Notes: a model not told the origin generated them from the letters alone. Counted from the first letter of the stretch, positions 47,678 through 58,945 are shown. The stretch is 64,000 bases of DNA from Hermatobates lingyangjiaoensis (GCA_026182355.1 JAPFBL010000001.1:496001-560000); one strand, 5' to 3'. A program made the numbers and translations.

Positions 47678-48022
47678 CTAGCAGACTGCCCATCTCTGAC
47701 GGGTATTTAATAAAAATTTAACAGTATAATTGGTGTCCCTACATCAAGGTAGGTGAACCGTTTTAACTTATTTGTTGGTTAAATGGAGCAGTTTCCAGGA
47801 GTTCATTGTCCAGTTTCAAATATATTGTCAAGTTTTTAGATCGCTATGCCTTATGGTGGCTGAGTTTACTTGTGACAAAGTTTTGTGAAAAAAATAGACA
47901 AACAAACAGAAATTTTTCGAAGGGTGGATTCGGTTTCTTTAATGTACAATACGTAAAGATTGCTTCAAATGAGTCAGTTCTAAGCAAATGTACTGACAAA
48001 ACCTTTCTTTTATTTATATAAG
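47678..48022 (-). mobile_element. Mini-Helitron, about 345 bp
   Basis: On the minus strand the 3' end is CTAG at 47678-47681 with a degraded hairpin (CCATC/GACGG) inside. The 5' region at about 47860-48022 matches the 5' ends of the larger Helitrons, including the parts reading TAGAACTGACTCATTTGAAG and ATTCGGTTTC... on one strand or the other. Nothing coding remains. It is an internally deleted, non-autonomous derivative of the same family as 2934-4092. Confidence 0.78.
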
Positions 48023-51000
48023 CATTGTTTTATGATGATATAAAACTTATATTTTTAAGCGCAATGTAGATTGTAACATAAATGCAAGTTTTCAAGCAAC
48101 ATATATTTAATAAAGCTAGAGTGGATTATTCTCAAATTTATAAATGTATCAACTCCTTGTCAGTTCAATGACTTGATTTGTTTTAATTTTTAATTAATTT
48201 TTTTATAATAATATAAATTTTTTTTTACTTTTTTAACAGTATTTATTTCAGTTTAATTCAATTTAATTTACTTTAATTATCCTGTACAAAATACTGGATG
48301 AATTTGATAAAGTGTAAAAGAAATTAAGGGAATCATACTTACATATACTTAATACTAATAACTGTATTTTATACATACTTATAGTTTTCACAATTGCTTA
48401 TCTAAACAAGTAAAAAATTAAGTATGTAATCTCTCTTCAAAAAATTTAACTTAAATGGCTGAAAGCTCATAGTAATTGATATGGCTTTCAGTGAGTGAAT
48501 TTGTTTATATTTTGTTTACAAACCACTACTATTCCCACTTTCAAATGCACATTTTCAATTTCTTAGTAGCTCAGACTTGACAATTAATTTTAATACATGT
48601 TTATATTTGACAGTGATCATATATTTATGACGAGAACAAACGTAAAACAGATCAACCGAGAGAACTAAGATGTTCAATTTCCAAGCCTTGTTGTCGAATA
48701 CAAATACAAGACCGTTATTGGATTAATATATATATATATTGGATTTTATTTAAATGTATGAAGAAAGCATTAAAAAATATTAATAAAGGGGTGAGAAAAT
48801 ACAGGATAAATTAAAAAATGAAGAAATATGAAAAGTTGTAAATATTGCTACGAGAAACAAAATAACTCAACCAAACTTCATTATCATCCTCGAGAGTCAA
48901 ACTCAAGGTCTACTGCGTGAGGTTGCCAATAGTGGTGTGCATATTAGATGCGGATAGTGATATATTAGAGCCAGTATAAATATGGCAATATGAGATGATT
49001 CTGGGAAAAATGTATGAACAACACTCGACCGCATTATAAGTTCTTGGAGAGACAGAACAACTATAACAAGTAATTATCTGGTAGAGAATCAGAAATCACC
49101 TAAAAATAGATAGATTTTATACAAGTTTGCATCATGATTCCTTTAAAAGTTATTTCAAATATTACATATTCCAATATTTTAAACAAAAACATTAGCATTA
49201 ATTGATTAATCTGTTAATTTAGTTTTGATGTTAATGATTCTATTAGGTTTCAATTCCTTAAATTAATTTCTGTTCTTGACAGCTGCCAAAACTAAGTGGT
49301 GTTATTCAAAGTAAGTTAATAATAAGATGCTAATCAGGTTAATTGCACTTAAAAAATGTTTCGAATATAAAAATTTCCAAGGGAAATGGCGTTATTTGCA
49401 TCAATTTTCAATTGTTAACCATCACTAAAATGATTGTAAAACTGTTGAAAATCACAGTTTCTGACAAGTTCAAAGTTTAAATTATTAATTACTTAAGATA
49501 AATGAACGTTTTTTCTTAGAAACTTTCCATATTTGTTGTTTTAAATATTAATTATGTGAATGAACAGTATTTAATTCAAATGTTAGATTTATGATTGACT
49601 TTATTGAACAGTAATATTTTTCACCCGCATTATTTTTTACATCCAAATTAATTATTTTCCACCTTTTACTTTTTTTAAGCAATATCTAAAAACTGAAATT
49701 CATGAGGAAATAAAATAAAGCCATTTTTTAGCCATTTTCCTTAACATTATAGTTAACAACAATTGATTACTTGCTTTTAGTAAAGTACTGTAAGCTTTTA
49801 TAAAGAAAATCAACTATCATAAAGAGGAAAAGGTAAAAATAAAAATGAGGATTAATTGTATGGAAAATAAATAATTGTTTGACAGTTTGAAACGAAATTA
49901 TAATACGATTTAGATTTAAATAATCATAATATTATTAAAAAATTTACCGTTTTTTTAAAACTTATAACATATTTAGAGTTCCGGTTGTTATTTTGTCACA
50001 GCAACACCTACTCAAGACGGGAGGCAGTAGAAAAACCCTTTTGCCTTGTTAAAGAAAGATTATGATTCAAAAAAATGGTTTTTCTTTCTTTCTGAATATC
50101 ATTACTCTAAAGGAATGCATCCATATTAAAATAATTAAATAAATTTAGTGATATATTTTCCATAAAACAAATATAAATGCATTTTAAGTACATTTGAACT
50201 GCCATCATTTAAATCTATGACATTTCTCTTTAGGTAAATTTAAAAGAAGTGAGAAAATCCGCTTTTCTCAATAAATTTTAAAGTAGAGAATAAATATTCT
50301 CTATAGCTATTTTTTTGTCCATTAGAATTAGTGTAGCTATTTTTGATGATAGCAAAAAAATACGTCATTTGAATGGGAGATTTATTGTGAATTAATTATA
50401 AATGTGGGATTTAATATAGCTGTCTATTCAAAATAATAGACTGTTCACATTTATCAATATGGTATTAGTTTCTATAATATTAGTAATACTTGACTTTTTT
50501 TTCTTCTAAGAGAAATATATTTGGCACCAATGCTTGTTTTATTCAGCGTTAGTTTGTTTTTTGTCCGTTGGGGTTTTTGACCGCGGAGGTTTCAGAAATG
50601 ACGAATTATCGATGATTAGTTCCGTTTAAGACAGGTCAATGATCTAAAAACATTTGCAAATACCACTAATTAAAGATATTGCCTTTTTTTTTAAATTGTT
50701 AACCGCTACACCTTAAGTGTAAAGAACAACTAGTAAAGAAGAAAATATGAGCACATTGTAATTGCCAAATTAATCCTCTGAATAATTGAAAGAAGATAGA
50801 CATGCAAAGGCCGACCTTGGCTTACTTGATTCCATTATTTACTCCCTTCGATCTTTTAGATCTTTAATTATTACAATTACTCCTTCTTTGAAACTGACCA
50901 TCTCAAAATGGGGAGAATAAGCAAAGAGTTATTGACAACGCTTCCTAACTTCGTGAACATTCATTTTACATGTCACTTTAAATCAATATATATTGATGTG

Positions 51001-51976
51001 CCTAACCCTTAGATTAGTAGCGTTGATTAATATAAGAACGGTTTCCAGCAATGATAATATAATTCTTAAAAGAGTTTTTAATAAAATAATATTACGTATA
51101 TATATAGTAATACATCTTGAATTAAAAATAGCGAGAAAACACAGATATGCCTCTATGTTTTAAAACATTTATTTTATGAACTATTACATATTAATACAAA
51201 TAAAAAAAGAAATGATGCTTATAAAACTAAGAAATAATTTCAATCATAATATTCTCTATTCTGACATTTTATTATCATGATAACTCAATGTGAATAAGTT
51301 AAGGAAATTTCCTGTTAAAATTTGTGAATTATTTGTGATTTCATATGTTAACAATAATTATTTACTTACTAAGCAAAAATATTGCAATATACCTTGGGTT
51401 GCTGGTGAACTGAATAATTTTGATCAGCATTGGATCACTGGGAAACTGCTTCATTACACAACCTTATGTAAATCTAAAACCGTTATTTTCAGTTTGATTG
51501 CAGTTGTTGATTATTTAAATTTCTATTTTATATTCTCACAGCATCAGTATTTTGTATAATTAAATTTTCGTGATTTTTGATATTACAAGAAAATGTAGGA
51601 TTACTGTCAAAATTATAACACTCAACACAGGAGTTATGTAGTCCTTCATTATGTGGTATTTACTCATAATTAGAATAAGAGAAAGAAACATCAAGTTACC
51701 ACACAAAAGGTGTGTGACGTCTTGGTGTTAACGCGCTTAAACCATTTGTACAGAGACTTGTTTTTTCTTTCCCTCATTCTCATTAGAACTCACAAAGTTT
51801 AAGAGTACTACTTTTAAGATTGGCGCACTTATATTTTGTATTAATATTCAAATATAGTCTTCGGGATTCCAATTTATTGTGTGTAAAATCGCTCCAAATT
51901 ATATGACTAAATAAAAAAATTGAATGTTTCCCTTATCTCGACCACATATATTTAACACTATTTTTCTTTTTTATCG
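48023..51976. other. Intergenic, nothing recognised
   Basis: Four kilobases of AT-rich DNA with a short TA tract near 48727-48740. The 89-codon frame at 51290-51559 has no recognisable features and is not called. Confidence 0.5.
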
Positions 51977-52010
51977 AGGTTTGGTCTATCTTCAATAATA
52001 CAGCATCTTT

Positions 52011-52051
52011 AAGCCGACGTTTCGTCTATATTTGTAGACATCTTAAGGGCT
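52011..52051 (-). ncRNA. Hammerhead-like core, family B (left)
   Basis: The minus strand reads AGCC, CTTAAGA (consensus CTGAAGA), T, helix II GTCTA/TAGAC, GAAA, palindromic ACGT, cleavage-site C, GGCT. Helix I is AGCC/GGCT. G5 is replaced by T, but G12 is intact, the reverse of its partner. Confidence 0.5.
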
Positions 52052-52162
52052 ACATCAATTATGTAGTAAATAGTTGAAAAATTAAATATAATTACTTTTT
52101 ATAAATTAAATAAGGTAATATAATTACTTTTAATGTTATTGTAATTAAATTCTGCATTGATG

Positions 52163-52204
52163 TAGCCCTGAAGATGTCTACAAATATAGACAAAACGTCG
52201 GCTA
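52163..52204 (+). ncRNA. Hammerhead-like core, family B (right)
   Basis: The plus strand reads TAGCC, CTGAAGA, T, helix II GTCTA/TAGAC, AAAA (consensus GAAA), ACGT, C, GGCTA. Helix I is a perfect 5-bp TAGCC/GGCTA. The consensus of this copy and its partner has no core error. Confidence 0.5.
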
Positions 52205-52240
52205 AAAGGTGTTGTATCATTGAAGATAGACCATACCTAG

Positions 52241-53431
52241 ATAAAATAGAAAAATAATGTTAAATAAAAAAATTAAATTAATTCATTGGTTTTAATGTTG
52301 CTGGCATATACTAACAACTCTGATTAATATGTTAGTTATGATTGTTTTGATTATTGAAATAATTAATGATTAATTAAATTAATTTATTTAATTAATTTAA
52401 TTTATTTAATTAATTAATTGATAAATTAATTGAAATAATAATTGATTATTGAAATAATTTAAAATTGCTAGTCTGCACCGGATACATAAAAGAGAAAAAT
52501 TGCTTTTTTTCCTAAATTGAAACTTGTCGTTGATGGTATTAACGAAAGGAAATATCATATTATACAACGAAAAAATCATATAAATTAAATAATTGCAATA
52601 GAAGTACTTTCTGGTAAGAAAATATTTAAAAAAATGCAACTAAAGTAGCCCGCACTCAATTTACTATTACTATATAAAAATATTAGCAAACTCGACTTCA
52701 TTTATTTTAGTATGACTCTTGGAGCATGTGAAAATTTTACCAATAAACTCCTTCCAAGTAGGGGTACTACTTTGGAGGAAAAAAAATATGACTCTATTCA
52801 TTTTATCAGTTACAACAAAATGGGATCCATTGATTGATCTTATATGTACTGCAAAGGGAACTTAATATTTTGATATGAAATACTTTAATATTACAGTTAT
52901 AATATTTCCCTTCTAGTATTGCTAGTTTATGAAATATTCATAGTACAACAATTCCAAATATTTTAAGTTTCTTGAATCATTGGAGAAGTGGCTGAAAATT
53001 AGTAGCTCATTTTGTCATAAAGTACAAAAAGGTAGCTTTCTCCAATATTTCCCAAAAAAATGGCCTTTTAACACCCAACAACAACTATAAGTCTGACATT
53101 AAGATTTTTTAAAAGTCCTACATATATAGATTACAACACTTTCGTTAGGCAACCTTTGCTTTTTTGTGTTTCAAGAATTTTTTTCTGAAAATAAAATTCT
53201 TATGGTCAAAAAAGTGACTTTTCCATATGCAAAAATTGTCCAAAAATATATAGCACATTCATTTTATAAGGGTCATTTGTGGGCAAAATATATAATTTTG
53301 TTCCATCAAAACAGTGGGCTTATAGCCACCACTTTCGGATACACAGTTATCACCCACCTGTACACACACACACGTAGACATGCGTGCACACACTTCGGCG
53401 TCATCGGGAAAACCATTGACTCAGAGAACAT
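52241..53431. other. Intergenic, one weak repeat end
   Basis: AT-rich, including TTAATTAA-type runs at about 52360-52440. A weak GTGGCC-type end (AAGTAGCCCGCACTCAATTT and on) lies at 52641-52673. No gene. Confidence 0.5.
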
Positions 53432-54257
53432 AAAAAATCTGGAGTGGCCTACACTCTACTTTACTATAAGTAACTTAATGTCAAATTTCTTGAGTATATA
53501 AAGCATAACGTCTCATTTAAGCATAACGTAAACATCTAAATGGGATATAATTATTAGCCTGTCATTCCTGAGGTAGTACAGATAGTGATTGAAGGACATA
53601 TCAATTTATAAGCATATTTTTGTTCATCACAAATAATTTATTATTAGCGAATAATTTCATTAGTATAACTACAGCAGTAATAACATTTTTGAAAAACCAA
53701 AGTGAACTTTTCTTGAAACGAAATAGTATCCTACAAGAGAACATGGCTATTGTTCAAATAGCCAGTAGATTTCTTACATCGTTTACTTGACATCCTTCTA
53801 CATTGAATATTAATGTAAAATTTTCTAATTTGAAACAGTAAAATACTCTTTTTTTCTCTGAAAAACTTCTTAAACAGCGAAGAAAATGTTGTTTTAAGGT
53901 GATTTGTTAATTAAAGATGTACGATAATTACATTTATTATTCTCTAAACGAAAGATTCCAATTATGAATTATCATTTACATTTTTGATCTTTTATAGAAT
54001 TATTATACTGGGAATTTTAATCTTTAAAATAATAATAAATTTAAGCATCTTAGTATTTAATAAGATCATTTTCCTTCCCCTTTGTCAAATAACATATATA
54101 CGAATTTTTTCTGAGTGAATTTTATTATTTTCCTGCACAATATTATTCCTCTTACATCTCATATAAGTCAATAAACAATTTAAATTATTCCTTTCTAAAT
54201 ATCAATTTTATCTGAGTCGATTAGCTCAAAAAATTTCTAAGTCAATGTAAACAATGT
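53432..54257 (+). repeat. Dispersed repeat, tandem unit 1 (826 bp)
   Basis: Begins AAAAAATCTGGAGTGGCC, TACACTCTACTTTACTATAA and runs to AAGTCAATGTAAACAATGT at 54257, where unit 2 starts. Long stretches are nearly identical to unit 2, such as CATCTAAATGGGATATAATT and GAGGTAGTACAGATAGTG. No coding capacity. Confidence 0.9.
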
Positions 54258-55061
54258 AAAAAAATCTGGAGTGGCCTACACTCTACTTTACTATCAGTAA
54301 CTTAATGTCAAATTTCTTGAGTATATAAAACATAACGTCTCATTTAAGCATAACGTAAACATCTAAATGGGATATAATTATTAGCCTGTCATTCCTGAGG
54401 TAGTACAGATAGTGATTGAAGGACATATCAATTTATAAGCTTATTTTTGTACATCACAAATAATTTATTATTTGCAAATAATTTCATTAGTATAACTACA
54501 GCAGTAATAACATTTTTGAAAAACCAAAGTGAACATTTCTTGAAACGAAATAGTATCCTACAAGGGAACATGGCTATTGTTCAAATAGCCAGTAGATTTC
54601 TTACATTGTTTACTTGACATCCTTCTACATTGAATATTAATGTAAAATTTTCAAATTTGAAACAGTAAAATACTCTTTTTTTCTCTGAAAAACTTCATAA
54701 ACAGCGAAGAAAATGTTGTTTTAAGGTGATTTGTTAATTAAAGATGTACGATAATTACAGTTATTTATCTCTAAACAAAAGATTTCAATTTTGAATTATC
54801 TTTTACATTTTTGGTTTTTAACAGAATTATTATACTGGGAATTTTATGGCTTCTTAGTATTTAATAAGATCATTTTCCTTCCCCTTTGTCAAATAACATA
54901 TATACGAATTTTTTTTTAATGAGTGTTATCATTTACCTGCACAATATTATTCCTCTTACATCTCTTATAAGCCAATAATATATTTTCATTTTTCCATTAG
55001 AAACATCAATTTTATCTCAGTGGATTCGCTCAAAAAATTTCTAAGTCAATGTAAACAATGT
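54258..55061 (+). repeat. Dispersed repeat, tandem unit 2 (804 bp)
   Basis: A second copy of the preceding unit, ending with the same AAGTCAATGTAAACAATGT, after which the longer form of the element continues into 55062-55890. About 22 bases shorter than unit 1 because of small deletions (for example around 54840-54860). Confidence 0.9.
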
Positions 55062-55890
55062 AAAAAAATACAAAAAATTCGACAAGTATAGCAGGTGATC
55101 TCTTAGTCTAGAATAAACAAACAGTTTTTATATCGTTATTGCTCTTTCCCGTGATTGAAACTTCATGAATTTTTTTTTGTGAATTGCTCATTTTTTGTTC
55201 CGTTTTTGGTCAAATTTTCATTTTTTTTTAACGAGCCGTTTAGCGTCAAAAAATCATTTTCTGAAAACACTAGTCGTACTGTAACGCTCCTTTAGCGAAT
55301 GTAATTTTAGAAAAAAATATCTCAACTGATTTGCCATATAATGTTCTATTTGTAGGCATAGTTTCATTCTTGTCCGTCAAACAGTATGGCTTGTATCGCT
55401 CTCACAAGGTTTGAGATTGAATTATAAGTCAAAATTTTTACATTTTATTGAAAAAAACATATTTCTTGTTGTCTTAAAATTCTGAATATATTTTTCGTTT
55501 GTTGCATTTGTAACTTCAAAGATAATGTCAAAATTTCAAAACTCTAGGGTTATCAGTTTAGGAGAAATAAATGTTTAAAAAAAAAACGGTTTTTGGCAAA
55601 AAAAGTGACTTTCCCATCATGCATAATTCTTCCCAAACAATAGGGATCTTCGTCTAAATGGGGCCCATTTTTGTGTAAAATATCAACTTGATCCATCAAA
55701 GATTCTGGACCGTAGCGTGGTAACAAGCAATGCTAACACACGCACCCACCCACCCACCCACACACACACGGACATCATCGTAAAAACGTCATAAAACGAC
55801 TTCTGGTACCTCAAAACATGTAATTCCGTCAAAATCTCGAGATCGAATTTTTTCATGATCACTATACTTTACTTATAGTAAAGTAAAAAG
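55062..55890 (+). repeat. Dispersed repeat, right part; contains the Helitron's empty site
   Basis: The uninterrupted counterpart of 31480-31835 plus 34039-34505. The junction GAGA/TTGAATTATAAG at 55416/55417 is where the relative at 31836 received its Helitron. It has a (CCCA)n and CACA patch near 55743-55765. It ends with the palindromic ACTTTACTTATAGTAAAGT near 55866-55886. Confidence 0.85.
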
Positions 55891-57120
55891 TGTGAATCAG
55901 TCAAAATCTCCAGAAAGATTTTTTCGCGACTACTAAATTTTATTTATAGTAAATATAGATTAGAATTGGCAATTTTTAAATTTTGTCACCGTTTAAATAT
56001 TGTTTTGTTCTGTAAAAATCCTTGTCAGCAATGAAAAGTTGTGGCGAAAGAAATGAATGTTTGACCACTTTTTCAGAGACATGTTATTTTCAAGGCTGTT
56101 TCAGTATTGATATTCCTACTGTTTATAGATTTCGTATTGTTTCACCAGCATCATTTTGATAATGTAAATTAAATCAATAATGATAAGGTTTGAATTCATA
56201 TCTAAAAGTTATTACCAGTGGTTTCTCCAATCTCTTTCCCGCAATTTCAGACATCTTGGCTTCTACAAAGAAGTTTAAGTTTTGGGAATCTGATATATAG
56301 GCGACAATAACAGTTATTTTCATATTTGGAAAATGTGAACAAAATTATTTTGTATGGAATTTATATGTCTGTTCCATAATAGCTGGCGATACTGTTTGCA
56401 ATACGTGTAAAACATCGCCGTTTACGTCCCCCGATATTTGGACTAGTATAACTAAGTCATTGCTATTTAAGTGAATCTAATTCAACAAAAATGACACATA
56501 CAAATGTCTAATATTGTCTAAGAGTTGATTCAAATCAGACTCTTTGATTAGTAAGTACGGCTCTTCCTATAAGAGGTGCTTCAAGTCAGTGAATAGTACT
56601 GTTTAGCCTTGTTTCTAACTTCAGAAGAACTTGTAAATGAAGACGAATGATATTCAACACCTTTAGTATTATTTTTAACTAATATTATAAGTAAAAATAA
56701 AGCATTCCTCTTATTTTTAGTTTCTTTCTTCTATTCAGAATAAACTGCTCGAAATAAATTTTTAAATCAAAATTCATTTAATGAAATTTGGTTTATTGGA
56801 TTTTAAAAAAAATCTAAATTTTAATTTTAGTTGTTTTAATTTCTGTCCTTTCGCTAATGGGTTTGCCGACCACTGGTTTTGTTAAATAGATTATGGTCAT
56901 CCACTCTTCCACTTAACTCATGTCATCATGCATTCAGTGGAAATGTTCTATCCTTTGAAAATATGTAAAAAATACCTTTCCATACAATATTAAGTTTGAA
57001 TTAATTATTTCCATTTATTTTGGGAGTTGTAACACATTTTGAACCAATCTAATATTTATTAAAAATATGTAAGCGTTCCGCTTCGACTTCAACCATGTAG
57101 AACAAATTAACAAAAGTGCA
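55891..57120. other. Intergenic, nothing recognised
   Basis: AT-rich; no gene. Confidence 0.5.
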
Positions 57121-57132
57121 AGAAAAGGAATT

Positions 57133-57135
57133 TAT

Positions 57136-57210
<75 letters not shown>

Positions 57211-57217
57211 TATATAG
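57133..57217. repeat. (TA)n microsatellite
   Basis: An 85-base TA tract with two AAT interruptions. The tyrosine/isoleucine-rich frames across this and the next tracts are artefacts. Confidence 0.96.
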
Positions 57218-57439
57218 GTGTATATATATTCGACTAGACAGTCTAGTCGAAGGTTTTGTCCGGTTAATATTGTTGTTCCTTTAAATAATGTAAATTTCAT
57301 TTTGTAGTTAAAAAATTCTTTCTTCTGTAAGTAATATTGTTTTATGTATCTCTGAATTATTTCTGCTTGTAATATTCATAAGTTGTAACAATCCATTTTT
57401 ATATTGTGTATATGTTTGATGTTGATATGTGATTTCTTA

Positions 57440-57560
57440 TTATCCTTTGTTTGTAGGCCTATGAAAAAGGTTTTAAATAAAACCGAAACGTTGGCAACGA
57501 GAGTTTATTTTTTTATCCTGGAAAATTGACCGAACCCCGATTAGAGAACATACCTATTCT
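57440..57560. repeat. Single arm of the family C foldback
   Basis: GCCTATGAAAAAGGTTTTAA, CCGAAACGTTGGCA and GACCGAACCCCGATTA match the right arm at 45250-45350 with some changes. Confidence 0.7.
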
Positions 57561-57588
57561 ATCAAACGGTCGATATATTATTGAATAA

Positions 57589-57619
<31 letters not shown>

Positions 57620-57684
57620 AAAATTCACATAAACACGTGAAATAACAATCAATGATCAAACCACAATAAGAAATGGGAAAACAA

Positions 57685-57727
57685 GACTAAGATCTTTCAA
57701 CCGTAACAAGCGGTCTTCGTCAGAGTC
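57685..57727 (-). ncRNA. Hammerhead-like core, family A (consensus intact)
   Basis: CTGACGA, GAAA, helix II GACCG/CGGTT, palindromic AGATCT and GACT/AGTC all match the family consensus. It is the left arm of the foldback. Confidence 0.55.
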
Positions 57728-57757
57728 AAAAACCCAACACCAAGCAGTTGGGTTTTT

Positions 57758-57800
57758 GACTCTGACGAAGACCGCTTGTTACGGTTGAAAGATCTTAGTC
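57758..57800 (+). ncRNA. Hammerhead-like core, family A (consensus intact)
   Basis: The exact inverted partner of 57685-57727, on the plus strand, with the same 43-base layout. A transcript across both would pair arm to arm rather than fold each core, unless only one arm is transcribed. Confidence 0.55.
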
Positions 57801-57832
57801 TTGTTTTCCCATTTTCTTATTGTGGTTTGATC

Positions 57833-57836
<4 letters not shown>

Positions 57837-57874
<38 letters not shown>

Positions 57875-57898
57875 ATATATATATATATATATATAATA

Positions 57899-57936
<38 letters not shown>
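57837..57936. repeat. (TA)n microsatellite
   Basis: A 100-base TA tract with AATATAATA interruptions and one CATATA. Confidence 0.96.
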
Positions 57937-57938
<2 letters not shown>

Positions 57939-58052
57939 TTGAATAACTGACCGTATATTTCACTGATGTCATTTTCTTCACCAGTTTTTCAAGGTTTCTG
58001 AATACTTTCTTCTTTCCTTCATCCAAACGTTGGAGAATGTTAATTAAGTGGG

Positions 58053-58093
58053 AACCGACATGTTTCGACTGGCTTCCAATCATCTTCAGGGTA
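58053..58093 (-). ncRNA. Hammerhead-like core, family E (all core bases match)
   Basis: The minus strand reads ACC, CTGAAGA, T, helix II GATTGG/CCAGTC around AAG, GAAA, palindromic ACATGT, C, GGT. Helix I is only ACC/GGT. Apart from the extra T after CTGAAGA, every catalytic-core base matches the hammerhead consensus. Confidence 0.5.
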
Positions 58094-58130
58094 AAAAAAA
58101 ATTGATAGAGTTTTTAGAGATGGTATTAAT

Positions 58131-58280
58131 ATACGGTCAGTTATTCAATGAAATATGCTTGAATGAAGGACTGCTCCCAAATACGGTCAGTTATTCAATG
58201 AAATATGCTTGAATGAAGGACTGCTCCCAAATACGGTCAGTTATTCAATGAAATATGCTTGAATGAAGGACTGCTCCCAA
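58131..58280. repeat. 50-bp tandem repeat, 3 identical units
   Basis: The unit starts ATACGGTCAGTTATTCAATG and continues AAATATGCTTGAATGAAGGA, CTGCTCCCAA. Period is exactly 50 (TTATTCAATG at 58141, 58191, 58241). Its sequence also occurs inverted next to the TA tract at 57930-57955 and, diverged, at 45370-45392. Confidence 0.96.
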
Positions 58281-58288
58281 ATTTTACA

Positions 58289-58325
58289 TATATATATATA
58301 TATATAATATATATATATATATATA
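58289..58325. repeat. (TA)n microsatellite
   Basis: A TA tract with one AAT interruption. Confidence 0.93.
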
Positions 58326-58560
58326 AAACTAAATTCACATAAGGGGTTATTGAGGATTTTGGTCATAATACATACACTCCTGATGATCAGCTGACGTTTC
58401 GCCAAAAGTTGTTTGGCATTTTCAAGGCTAAAAAACAATTTATTAAACGACATAAGTAAAGCAAGATAAATACATCATCGGACATCATCCAACAGAAAAC
58501 AAACGACACAAACAACAATTAAAGTACCCAGAGAACCACAAAAGTATCATAAAATACCTA
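58326..58560. repeat. Hammerhead-type repeat arm, degenerate
   Basis: Around 58378-58430 the minus strand reads CTTGAAAA, GCCAAA/TTTGGC, GAAA, ACGT, C, so the helix II and GAAA parts are good but the CTGANGA part is lost. The flanking AATCCTCAATAACCCCTTAT recurs inverted around 58688-58708, so this is half of a foldback. Confidence 0.5.
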
Positions 58561-58590
58561 GTGTTATTATTATTATTATTATTATTTAAA
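58561..58590. repeat. (ATT)n microsatellite
   Basis: A short TTA/ATT trinucleotide run inside the foldback remnant. Confidence 0.85.
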
Positions 58591-58756
58591 AACAGACATT
58601 TGTCGTTTAAAACTAATTGCATATTATTAATTATTCAGAACACCAAAAAACCACATTTTCAAAAACAGCAAAAACCACAACAGACCAAAATCCTCAATAA
58701 CCCCTTATGTCAATTTGAAATATCAGTGGTCGAGAAACCTTATCAATATTATAAAA

Positions 58757-58945
58757 CTAAAGTTTATCGGGACTCGGTCAGTTCTTCAGGGTCAAATTAA
58801 ACTCTCACTGCTAACGTTTCGGTCAAAAGTATAAATTTTGAAACAGAAAAACTAAGTATTACATTACAAATTATTTTACAAAGAAAAATAGTATGTGGAT
58901 TTTAACAACTGTAGTCTGAATGAACACGTGTCACTGAACTGTGAC
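58757..58945. repeat. Single arm of the family C foldback
   Basis: AAAGTTTATCGGGACTCGG, TCAGTTCTTCAGG, AAACTCTCACTGCTAACG and AAACAGAAAAACTAAG match the arms at 44950-45110 and 45205-45350. A GAATGAACACGTG(A/T)CACTG stretch seen at 45133-45152 follows at about 58917. Confidence 0.75.

Larger units (their letters stand above)
51977..52240. mobile_element. Foldback element, family B, with paired hammerhead-like cores
   Basis: Left arm 51977-52059 (GGTTTGGTCTATCTTCAATA, ATACAGCATCTTTAAGCC, GACGTTTCGTCTATATTTGT, ACATCTTAAGGGCTACATCA) pairs with the right arm at 52155-52240. The roughly 95-base centre is AT-rich. Each arm carries one hammerhead-like core pointing towards the outside. Confidence 0.8.
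57597..57836. mobile_element. Near-perfect foldback, family A
   Basis: From GATCAAACCACAATAAG at 57654 to CTTATTGTGGTTTGATC at about 57832 the sequence folds on itself with almost no mismatch around a centre near 57744. Each arm includes a consensus hammerhead-like core. TA tracts flank it on both sides (57597-57620 and 57837 onward). It is the best-preserved member of the family in the window. Confidence 0.88.

Noticed and set aside
57049..58453. Tyrosine/isoleucine-rich reading frames near 57049-57300, 57835-58083 and 58241-58453
   Set aside because: Produced by translating TA microsatellites.
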